Source of the DNA: Verrucomicrobiaceae bacterium
GTDB taxonomy: Bacteria > Verrucomicrobiota > Verrucomicrobiia > Verrucomicrobiales > Verrucomicrobiaceae
Direction of reading: 5' to 3'
Assembly (NCBI GenBank): GCA_947463285.1
Contig: CANHTV010000103.1
Location: 1-9,915 of the forward strand
Length of the DNA stretch: 9,915 nt
The position numbers and the translations under genes were made by a program. How positions within the stretch are numbered: position 1 is the stretch's first letter; every line of letters starts with the position of its first letter. Below the pieces are notes generated by a model. That model made no database searches. It was not told the origin of the DNA and saw only the letters and a list, made by a program, of their open reading frames with translations. Shown here piece by piece: positions 1 through 5,578 of the stretch.

Positions 1-225
1 GTTAGACCTCTGCACATCATCAGTTTTGCCGATGATCACTCCGCCTTGCGACTTGCACTGACGCACAAAAAATATTTCCCGTATTTGCGCCACGGGGCCG
101 CAGATACCCTGCTACATCGCGGGGAGTGGAAGTCTCGTTACAAGGCAGGCTTAAGTTGGGTTTTAAGATCTCACGATGAGAGGGTTAGCTCATGTGTGCT
201 TCCTGCGATGACATTACAGGCGTAG
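1..225 (+). CDS. Possible C-terminal fragment of an unrecognised protein, open at the left edge
   Basis: Frame 1 is open from the first base to a TAG at 223-225, giving 74 codons without a stop. The other five frames are all interrupted in this stretch. The peptide is rich in His, Arg and Leu and contains the string HKKYFPYLRHGAADTLLHRG; I recognise no family or motif in it. It has no start codon inside the window that would give a sensible protein, so if real it is the tail of a gene beginning to the left. A frame of this length can stay open by chance at this base composition, so the region could equally be non-coding sequence upstream of the AraC-type gene. No terminator-like hairpin with a T-run follows the stop. 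Confidence 0.25.
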   Translation, partial: VRPLHIISFADDHSALRLALTHKKYFPYLRHGAADTLLHRGEWKSRYKAGLSWVLRSHDERVSSCVLPAMTLQA

Positions 226-241
226 TGGAATCCACTATACC
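212..241 (+). promoter_or_regulatory. Candidate promoter with an embedded 7-bp palindrome upstream of the AraC-type gene
   Basis: A weak sigma70-like pair is visible: ATTACA at 212-217 and TATACC at 236-241 with an 18-base spacer, each matching four of six consensus bases. Between the boxes lies a perfect inverted repeat, TAGTGGA-A-TCCACTA (223-237), whose right arm runs into the -10 box. A dyad there is a classical position for a repressor or autoregulator. It also overlaps the TAG stop of the possible upstream frame. A 7-bp dyad can occur by chance at this length of DNA, so the operator role is inference. Confidence 0.25.
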
Positions 242-319
242 TGACTTGCGGTGACTCCTCATGCATTGTCCCGTAGCCAATGACAATAGAGGAGAGGTCG
301 GGGAGGTCCTAGCATCGGG

Positions 320-1168
320 GTGTCAACAAACCAACAACACACTTCCGATATGCAAACCATCGCCTCCAAACACAACGGTCAGCAACGCTTTATCGAAACC
401 CTCGCTGAAAGCGATTTGTTTCAGCAATACCAACACGCTTTTCACACTTTGACCGGCCTGCCTTTGAGCCTGCGTGCTCAGGAAGATGAAGAGTTCGTTG
501 AGGAAGTCGTCACCTGCAAAGGTATCGCAGGCGTGGTGCAAACTTATGTGCCGGTGCGTGTCGGCAAGACACCTGTGGCTTTGATGGAAACCGGTGGTGT
601 GCGTCTCGAAGCGGCTAATGCCGAAACCTTTGCCCCTCTGGCAACGGCGCTGATCAATGACGACCGTAATGCTCATGAAGTGCGCGGTGCCCAGGTCCAC
701 TTTCATCACGTTCCTGTCATGGAGCCTGCTCGTTATCGGGCCGCCTTGGCGATTCTGAAATCCTTTGCTATCCAGCTCGGCGAGTGCGCTCACCGCATGT
801 TGTTTGCCCAGGCGACGCATGAGCCTCAAGCCGTCAAAAATGCCAAGATTTACATCCATGCGCATTTGCCTGAGCAGATGACACTGGAAAGCGTGGCCAA
901 GGCTGTGAACGTCAGCCCCTTTCATTTCTGCAAGATCTTCAAGCGTGCGACAGGCCTGACCTTCACGGACTTCGTGAACCGCGCTCGTGTGGAAAAAGCT
1001 AAGCGCATGTTGATGAGGCCGGCGGCACGCATCACCGAGGTCGCCTATGATGTAGGCTTCCAATCCCTGTCCCATTTCAACCGCAGCTTCCGCCGCATTG
1101 CCAATGAATCCCCTACCGAATATCGCGGACGGATGAAGGCAGATCGCGGGATGCTGGAAGCCGCCTGA
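320..1168 (+). CDS. AraC-family transcriptional regulator with PocR-like sensor domain
   Basis: A 282-residue one-component regulator. The C-terminal ~100 residues (about 173-275) are a typical AraC/XylS DNA-binding domain with two helix-turn-helix units. The first is around residues 188-209 (LESVAKAVNVSPFHFCKIFK) and the second around 237-260, with the family signature ITEVAYDVGFQSLSHFNRSF and the closing PTEYR. Residues ~25-110 resemble the PocR ligand-sensing fold: TGLPL at 45-49, then a single Cys66 before IAGVVQTYVPVRVG and an ETGGV turn. The cysteine cluster common in PocR domains is mostly absent, so the ligand cannot be inferred. The start is GTG at 320, the first possible start after an in-frame TAG at 287-289. 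GGAGG at 302-306 precedes it with a rather long 13-base gap. An ATG at codon 11 (350) has no ribosome binding site. The gene ends 13 bases from the convergent holB stop. The DNA-binding half is certain; the sensor assignment is moderate. Confidence 0.9.
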   Translation: MSTNQQHTSDMQTIASKHNGQQRFIETLAESDLFQQYQHAFHTLTGLPLSLRAQEDEEFVEEVVTCKGIAGVVQTYVPVRVGKTPVALMETGGVRLEAANAETFAPLATALINDDRNAHEVRGAQVHFHHVPVMEPARYRAALAILKSFAIQLGECAHRMLFAQATHEPQAVKNAKIYIHAHLPEQMTLESVAKAVNVSPFHFCKIFKRATGLTFTDFVNRARVEKAKRMLMRPAARITEVAYDVGFQSLSHFNRSFRRIANESPTEYRGRMKADRGMLEAA

Positions 1169-1181
1169 TCAACGGTGTGGG

Positions 1182-2177
1182 TTAGCGACCAAATGCCTGA
1201 ATGAAGGCCACCTCCAGGGCAAGGCCTTCATTCACGTTTGTATGCAGGTGCTGATCGAGCTGACGAAGGTAACGAAGGCGTTTGGTCAGTTCCTCAGGCG
1301 TCCAGCGGCTGGAAAGCGCTGAGGTGGCCTCACGATACTGTGGCAGATCGAGATGTTGAGCGCCGACTTGCTGGCGTGCCACATCACCCATCCAGGCAAG
1401 CAGGAGATCCATCAAAGCATCACGTCTTTGCAGATAACGGGCTTCGATCTGGGCGGTGACTTCTTCTTCGCGCTGCTTCAGCCAGGAACCGTCTGTGGTC
1501 TGTTTGTAATGGTCCTGCTCCTTTTCAAATTCCTCCTCCTGCTCGGCTTTGATTTCATCGTAGAGCTTGTCGATGATCGCCTGAAAATCAGCCTTCAGCG
1601 CAAGAGCAGCGGAGATGCTGCCACTGGCTCGATTGGCCAGCTGCTGCAACACGCTGAGCAGCTTTTTTTCATGACTATCAAAGACACGCGCTTCAGCCGG
1701 TGGCAGCAGCGGGATCTCAATGACGCGTGATAGGATCGTGGTCAGTAGCTGTCCGGGATGGGCCGTTAACAGCAGCAGCAGCGTGCGATCAGGCGGTTCT
1801 TCGAGGGTCTTGAGGAAGGCATTTTGAGCCTGGATGTTCATGCGCTCGGCATCGACGATGATGCCCAGTTTATAGCCTCCCGGTGCCGTGGTCCGGTGAA
1901 TCATACGCTCCAGATAGCGGATGGTCCCGACCTCGTCGCCACTGTCACCGATAGTGATGCGACGTGATTTGCTCTGCGGGCGCAAAATGACCGCGCCTTC
2001 CTGCGCCCAATCCTCCAGATGCGCATGACGTGCGGGGCTCACCAAACTGAGCGCTTTGGAGGCAAAACCCTCCAGATCTGCACCACGAGGCCCGGTGATG
2101 AGGTAGGCATGACCGAGGCGGCCTAGCTGTTGGGCGCGGGTCAGCAAATTCAGCGCGTGATCGGCTTTAAACGGCAT
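1182..2177 (-). CDS. holB: DNA polymerase III delta-prime subunit (clamp loader)
   Basis: A 331-residue clamp-loader AAA+ protein, close to the 334 residues of E. coli HolB. The N-terminal module has HAYLITGPRG (23-32) where a Walker A would be, but lacks the GK(S/T) signature, as expected for the non-ATP-binding delta-prime. The strongest signature is VDAERMNIQAQNAFLKTLEEPP (108-129), given here as the DAE box and the NAFLKTLEEPP box. The usual SRC motif is SRV (150-152): the arginine that acts as a finger is kept and the cysteine lost. The four-cysteine zinc module of many delta-prime proteins is absent. Residues ~203-248 form a highly charged helical stretch in the collar region. I chose ATG 2177 over an upstream in-frame start at 2222 because the protein then begins just before the conserved region. 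It overlaps the last 11 bases of tmk, which suggests translational coupling. Holds a slippery heptamer at 1662-1668. Confidence 0.92.
   Translation of the reverse strand: MPFKADHALNLLTRAQQLGRLGHAYLITGPRGADLEGFASKALSLVSPARHAHLEDWAQEGAVILRPQSKSRRITIGDSGDEVGTIRYLERMIHRTTAPGGYKLGIIVDAERMNIQAQNAFLKTLEEPPDRTLLLLLTAHPGQLLTTILSRVIEIPLLPPAEARVFDSHEKKLLSVLQQLANRASGSISAALALKADFQAIIDKLYDEIKAEQEEEFEKEQDHYKQTTDGSWLKQREEEVTAQIEARYLQRRDALMDLLLAWMGDVARQQVGAQHLDLPQYREATSALSSRWTPEELTKRLRYLRQLDQHLHTNVNEGLALEVAFIQAFGR
1644..1668 (-). other. A AAA AAG slippery heptamer in holB with adjacent stem-loop
   Basis: Read on the minus strand, holB codons 170-172 are GAA AAA AAG, so the heptamer A AAA AAG (1668 to 1662) lies in the phase needed for -1 slippage, the same heptamer used by E. 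coli dnaX. A perfect 7-base inverted repeat, AGCTGCT then AGCAGCT with an 11-base loop, begins within the last bases of the heptamer. A -1 shift would add 24 codons and stop at TGA 1590-1588, giving about 196 residues instead of 331. The stem is closer to the slip site than is usual for a stimulatory structure, and I see no upstream Shine-Dalgarno-like enhancer, so function is uncertain. Confidence 0.3.
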
Positions 2178-2814
2178 AATGACGAGTCTCCAGCAGTTGC
2201 AAAATTTCAGCGTGAACGGCATCCTGTGTCAGCGCTGCATCGACGATGGCGATGCGCCCCGGTTCTGCTTCGGCAAGGTCGAGATAACCCTGGCGAACTT
2301 TTTCATAAAAGGCTCGCGGCAGACTTTCCATCCGATCCAGTTCACGGCCTGTGGCATGGATACGCTGCCAGGCGGCTTCAGTCTCTAAATCAAGCAGCAC
2401 CGTGAGGTGGGGCAGGGTGCCGCCGACGGCAAAGGCATTAATCGCCTGCACGCTGGCTAGCGGCAACCCACGGGCGATGCCTTGATACACCGTTGTGGAA
2501 TCTAGAAAGCGATCCAGGATCACAAAAACGCCGGCTGCTAACAGCGGGCGGACTTTTTCGCGCACGAGCTGAGCACGACTAGCAGCAAAGAGCAGCAGCT
2601 CCGCTTCCGGTGCCATCGCCGCGCCGGCTTTGGCGTGTTGCAGCAGATGTCGAATCGCCTCTCCCACTTCCGTACCGCCCGGCTCGCGCATGACTTCCAC
2701 CGTTTTACCGGCGGCGCGCAGACGATCGGCTAGCAGGCGGATCTGTGTGGACTTGCCACAGCCTTCGGAGCCTTCAAAGGAGAGCAGGAAACCGTGGGTG
2801 GATGAATTTTTCAA
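2167..2814 (-). CDS. tmk: Thymidylate kinase (dTMP kinase)
   Basis: Phosphorylates dTMP to dTDP with ATP, in the cytoplasm, at the junction of the de novo and salvage routes to dTTP. The 215-residue length is normal. A P-loop FEGSEGCGKSTQ sits at residues 13-24, the REPGGT motif at 43-48 and the DRFLDS motif at 101-106 (the DR(F/Y) element that positions the nucleotide). A LID region at about 151-163 has Arg151, Arg157 and Arg161. Arginines in the LID rather than in the P-loop point to the bacterial type II form. The only plausible start is TTG at 2814: a stop lies upstream in frame, and the first in-frame ATG (codon 42) would remove the P-loop. No Shine-Dalgarno sequence is visible before it. 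It overlaps holB by 11 bases, a pairing found in many bacteria. Confidence 0.95.
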   Translation of the reverse strand: MKNSSTHGFLLSFEGSEGCGKSTQIRLLADRLRAAGKTVEVMREPGGTEVGEAIRHLLQHAKAGAAMAPEAELLLFAASRAQLVREKVRPLLAAGVFVILDRFLDSTTVYQGIARGLPLASVQAINAFAVGGTLPHLTVLLDLETEAAWQRIHATGRELDRMESLPRAFYEKVRQGYLDLAEAEPGRIAIVDAALTQDAVHAEILQLLETRHYAV

Positions 2815-2841
2815 AACGTCAAATGGGGAAGGGAAGTCGTC

Positions 2842-2869
2842 TTTTTAGCGTGGGGGCGGTGGATGTCGA
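2842..2869 (-). promoter_or_regulatory. Candidate promoter of the tmk-holB operon
   Basis: Read on the minus strand, TCGACA (2869 to 2864, five of six matches to the -35 consensus) and TAAAAA (2847 to 2842, four of six) are separated by 16 bases. They lie 28 bases upstream of the tmk start codon, so transcription would begin about 20 bases before it. The region is the shared 110-base divergent spacer between tmk and hisI. Prediction by eye only. Confidence 0.3.
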
Positions 2870-2886
2870 ACAAAAGCATTTTCGTT

Positions 2887-2915
2887 TTGGCAAAGTGTGC
2901 TGCCGGGGTTATCTC
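2887..2915 (+). promoter_or_regulatory. Weak candidate promoter of hisI
   Basis: TTGGCA at 2887-2892 matches five of six bases of the -35 consensus. The best element at 17 bases spacing is TATCTC (2910-2915), only three of six. If used, transcription would begin within a few bases of the hisI ATG at 2925, implying a very short or absent leader. That agrees with the lack of a Shine-Dalgarno sequence, but the -10 match is poor. Confidence 0.15.
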
Positions 2916-2924
2916 CCACGCCCC

Positions 2925-3344
2925 ATGACACCTACCTCCGCCTACCAGTTCGGTCCTCGTGAAAACAAGAAGGCCATCGAAGAAGATCTCGTCTTTGCCC
3001 CAAAGTTTGACGAGCATGGTCTGATCGCCGCCATGGCGGTGGATGCCGAGACGAATGAGCCGCTGATGCTAGCTTACATGAATGCCGAAACCCTGCGCAT
3101 GACTTTGCAGCTCGGGCAGGCCGTTTATTACAGCCGCAGCCGCCAGGAAATCTGGCACAAAGGAGCCACCAGTGGCGAGTTTCAGGAAGTTATCGAAATT
3201 CGTACTGACTGTGATCAGGATGCCTTGATCCTCAGGGTAAAACAGCGCGGCGGTGGCTGCTGCCACACCAAGCGCCCGACCTGCTTTTATCGAACCGTTT
3301 TAATGTCTCAGAACGTTGGATTGGTAAAGCTTGAGATGGCCTAA
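2925..3344 (+). CDS. hisI: Phosphoribosyl-AMP cyclohydrolase
   Basis: Opens the adenine ring of phosphoribosyl-AMP, the third step of histidine biosynthesis; a Zn/Mg-dependent cytoplasmic enzyme. At 139 residues it is the monofunctional form, with no HisE pyrophosphohydrolase fused at the C-terminus. The family block is clear: LMLAYMNAETL (47-57), YYSRSR (69-74), WHKGATSG (77-84), the metal-binding DCDQD (95-99) and GCCHTKRPTCFYR (111-123). Cys96, Cys113 and Cys120 are the likely zinc ligands. The usual Gly after CHT is Lys116 here. The reading frame stays open back to 2745, but the upstream part runs antisense into the tmk P-loop region and lies outside the family's range, so ATG 2925 is chosen. 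No Shine-Dalgarno sequence is visible. No other his gene is in the window. Confidence 0.95.
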   Translation: MTPTSAYQFGPRENKKAIEEDLVFAPKFDEHGLIAAMAVDAETNEPLMLAYMNAETLRMTLQLGQAVYYSRSRQEIWHKGATSGEFQEVIEIRTDCDQDALILRVKQRGGGCCHTKRPTCFYRTVLMSQNVGLVKLEMA

Positions 3345-3351
3345 AGAATCT

Positions 3352-3361
3352 ATTGATCAAT
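3352..3361. promoter_or_regulatory. 10-bp perfect palindrome between hisI and the transporter gene
   Basis: ATTGATCAAT is a perfect 10-base palindrome, starting 8 bases after the hisI stop and ending 29 bases before the transporter ATG. It could be an operator for the transporter. It contains GATC, has no loop or T-run, and so is not a terminator. Chance occurrence is plausible. Confidence 0.15.
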
Positions 3362-3390
3362 CAACCAACATTACTCGCAGATTCCAGACC

Positions 3391-4737
3391 ATGCCACAGA
3401 CTGACAATTCGACACCTGCTTTGAACTCTGCACGTCGCAAGGCTTTTCGTCGGCTGTTGCCGCTTCTCTTTTTGAGCTATGTCATCGCCTACGTTGATCG
3501 ACAAAATGTTGCGGTAGCAAAGCTGACAATGGTGAGAGATCTGCCTGGATTTGATAATGCTGTGATTGGGTTTGGTGCTGGCATCTTTTTCCTGGGTTAC
3601 TTTTTGCTGGAGATCCCAGGCACACTGATGGTCGAGCGTTGGAGTGCACGAAAATGGATTTCCAGGATCATGGTGACCTGGGGAATGATGGCTGGACTCA
3701 CCGCAGCCGTTACCACGCCCATGCAGTTCTATGTAGTGCGCTTTTTTCTGGGTTTAGCTGAAGCTGGATTCTTTCCGGGTGTCATTGTTTATCTGACGCA
3801 TTGGTTTCCGAGTCGAGATAGAGCCAAGGCTTTGTCGTATTTCTTGATTGCGACACCTTTTGCCCAAGTTCTAAGTCCGAAAATCTCCAATGCGCTGCTG
3901 AAGATAGGCACAACCGAAATCGTGGACGGTCAGAGTCTTGTGCATCCGCCGCTGCTTGGCATGGTGGGGTGGCAGTGGGTCTATGTTTTTTGGGCTATTC
4001 CGGCCGTGCTCATGGGGATTGGCGTGCTGTTTTTGCTGACGGATCGCCCCAGCCAGGCGAACTGGCTAACCCCTGAAGAAAAGCAGGCTTTGGAATCCAA
4101 GTTGGCTGAGGAGCGAGCGCAAAGCTCACGTGGGAAACGGATGACTGTTTCAGAAGCCTTCAAACACCCTAAAGTGCTGCTCATGGCCTTGGCCTATTTT
4201 TGCACGGTTACGGGTAGCTATGGCGTAGAATTCTTCATGCCGAGCATCTTGAAAGATTGGTACAACCTGAGTATGGATGATCTGACTTGGTTGATCATGT
4301 TGCCCCCTTTGATGGCTGTGGCTGGACAGTTGCTTGCAGGCTGGAGTTCAGATCGTTTTAATGAGCGCCGGCTACACGCGACGTTGCCTATTATTTTAGG
4401 CGCTTTGGCCTTGGGATTGATGCCGCTCACCCAAGGGAATCTCTTCCTAACGATCACTCTTTTCATGCTGGCTTTCGCGGGCTTCAAAGCCTACATGCCG
4501 GCTTTCTGGTCATTGCCGAATTTGTTTCTTACAGAGGCTGCTGCGGCTGGCAGCATTGGATTAATCAACTCAGTGGGAAATTTGGGAGGCTATCTTGGCC
4601 CTTCCTTGCTGGGCAAGGTTGAAACCCTCACAGGTTCCTACGCCGGAGGCCTTTATTATTTGAGTGCTTCCTTGTTAGTCGCGGCATCGATCGTGTTTAA
4701 ACTTGGCCTCGGTGTCAAGCGGCAGGAGGCAAGGTGA
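3391..4737 (+). CDS. MFS transporter of the anion:cation symporter (ACS) family
   Basis: A 448-residue inner-membrane secondary transporter with the twelve-helix pattern of the major facilitator superfamily. ACS hallmarks are plain: YVDRQNVAVAKLTMVRDLPG (34-53) at the end of helix 1, GIFFLGYFLLEIPGTLMVER (64-83), the RFFLGLAEAGFFPGVIVYLT stretch (117-136) followed by HWFP, and the central cytoplasmic loop DRPSQANWLTPEEKQALE (218-235). A second DRxxxRR loop, DRFNERR, is at 321-327. ACS members carry organic anions such as tartrate, hexuronates, glucarate, hydroxyphenylacetate or phthalate; the substrate cannot be told from sequence. An in-frame TTG at 3331 would add 20 residues and overlap hisI. 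ATG 3391 is preferred because it leaves a normal short cytoplasmic N-terminus. No clear ribosome binding site. It follows hisI by 46 bases and may be cotranscribed, though no functional link is evident. Confidence 0.93.
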   Translation: MPQTDNSTPALNSARRKAFRRLLPLLFLSYVIAYVDRQNVAVAKLTMVRDLPGFDNAVIGFGAGIFFLGYFLLEIPGTLMVERWSARKWISRIMVTWGMMAGLTAAVTTPMQFYVVRFFLGLAEAGFFPGVIVYLTHWFPSRDRAKALSYFLIATPFAQVLSPKISNALLKIGTTEIVDGQSLVHPPLLGMVGWQWVYVFWAIPAVLMGIGVLFLLTDRPSQANWLTPEEKQALESKLAEERAQSSRGKRMTVSEAFKHPKVLLMALAYFCTVTGSYGVEFFMPSILKDWYNLSMDDLTWLIMLPPLMAVAGQLLAGWSSDRFNERRLHATLPIILGALALGLMPLTQGNLFLTITLFMLAFAGFKAYMPAFWSLPNLFLTEAAAAGSIGLINSVGNLGGYLGPSLLGKVETLTGSYAGGLYYLSASLLVAASIVFKLGLGVKRQEAR

Positions 4738-4855
4738 CTCGGGTTTCCAAAGTTTACTCCACGTTAAAGCTGCTGTTTTCCGACCCTGCGGCTGTATATG
4801 TCACATCATTATTCCTTGGTTCGCGTGCTGCGTTCGTATTAGCTAGGTAATTGTC
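4738..4855 (+). other. Intergenic region upstream of recR
   Basis: A 118-base spacer with no gene. A poor promoter-like pair, TTGGTT (4816-4821) and TATTAG (4837-4842) with a 15-base spacer, lies close to the recR start. I see no convincing terminator hairpin after the transporter gene. Confidence 0.2.
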
Positions 4856-5461
4856 ATGCCCTCACTCGACTATCCCCTTCCACTTCAGCGCCTGATTGCT
4901 CAGATCAAGGGCCTGCCCGGCTTGGGGCCGCGAAGCGCGGAGCGTCTGGTCCTCTGGCTTATGCAGGATTCGGGGCGAGTCGAGCCTTTGGTCGACGCAC
5001 TCAAGGAGCTTGTGGCGCGGGTTCATGCCTGCAGCCAATGTGGTTTTTTTATTGAACACGAAACGGATTGTGCGCTGTGTCAGGGCCCTAATCGCCAGCA
5101 GAAAATCATCTGCGTTGTGGAGCAGGCTGCTGATGTTTTACGTCTCGAACGGTCAGGTGCTTTTCAGGGACTCTATCATGTTCTGGGCGGTAAACTTTCG
5201 CCGTTGGATAATGTTACACCAGATGATCTTCGAATTGAGCCTTTGCTCGAACGTGTCAGGCATTTGCAGGCACAGGAAGTGATTTTAGCCGTAGGTTCTG
5301 ATGTCGAAGGAGAAGCCACCGCAAGCTATTTGAGTGATCTTCTACGAATAGAAGGAGTGAGCGTTTCACGTCTGGCTCAGGGTATGCCAGCTGGCGGTGG
5401 ACTAGACTATGTCGATGAATTGACCTTGTATCAGGCTCTACAAGGCAGGCGGCAAATGTGA
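4856..5461 (+). CDS. recR: Recombination mediator protein RecR
   Basis: Acts with RecO (and RecF) to load RecA on SSB-coated single-stranded gaps in DNA repair. All parts of the 201-residue protein are present in order: a helix-hairpin-helix, LPGLGPRSAERL (20-31); a four-cysteine zinc finger, Cys59, Cys62, Cys72 and Cys75; a Toprim domain starting at IICVVEQ (84-90) with YHVLGGKLSPLDNV (107-120) and GSDVEGEATASYL (147-159); and the C-terminal signature LAQGMPAGGGLDYVDELTL (173-191). The length equals that of the E. coli protein. The start ATG 4856 has only a weak AGG at 4845-4847, nine or so bases upstream. The common dnaX-ybaB-recR grouping is not seen. Instead recR follows the transporter by 118 bases and probably has its own promoter. 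Confidence 0.97.
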   Translation: MPSLDYPLPLQRLIAQIKGLPGLGPRSAERLVLWLMQDSGRVEPLVDALKELVARVHACSQCGFFIEHETDCALCQGPNRQQKIICVVEQAADVLRLERSGAFQGLYHVLGGKLSPLDNVTPDDLRIEPLLERVRHLQAQEVILAVGSDVEGEATASYLSDLLRIEGVSVSRLAQGMPAGGGLDYVDELTLYQALQGRRQM

Positions 5462-5515
5462 GTGTTGCTGTTCAGTCTTGTTTTTGTGGTTAATTACAAA
5501 GTAAGGTTCGCTTTA

Positions 5516-5544
5516 TTAAGATTGATTCGATGATCGTCTAAAAT
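5516..5544 (+). promoter_or_regulatory. Candidate promoter of the FHA/coiled-coil gene
   Basis: In the AT-rich 117-base spacer after recR, TTAAGA (5516-5521, four of six) and TAAAAT (5539-5544, five of six) are 17 bases apart. This is the best sigma70-like match in the window. It would give a leader of about 28 bases before the ATG at 5579. No Shine-Dalgarno sequence precedes that ATG. The separate promoter suggests the large gene is not simply part of the recR transcript. Confidence 0.4.
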
Positions 5545-5578
5545 TAATCATTGTATTTAAACGCTTCAGTTAACTCTC

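Noticed and set aside
261..452. A 63-codon ATG frame overlapping the start of the AraC-type gene
   Set aside because: It has no recognisable features, overlaps 133 bases of a confident gene in another frame, and its extent is set by that gene's composition. A leader peptide role cannot be supported.
323..1075. A 250-codon open frame on the minus strand, antisense to the AraC-type gene
   Set aside because: The plus-strand protein has unmistakable AraC helix-turn-helix signatures. The antisense product shows no motif and reflects codon bias of the real gene.
1169..1181. A bidirectional terminator between the convergent AraC-type and holB genes
   Set aside because: The gap is 13 bases, with no hairpin or T-run that I can find there.
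2745..2924. An upstream extension of hisI by 60 codons
   Set aside because: The extra stretch runs antisense to the tmk P-loop region and has no similarity to PRA-cyclohydrolase N-termini. The family begins just after ATG 2925.
3331..3390. A 20-residue N-terminal extension of the transporter from TTG 3331
   Set aside because: It would overlap the hisI stop and lengthen the N-terminus beyond the ACS norm; ATG 3391 fits the family.
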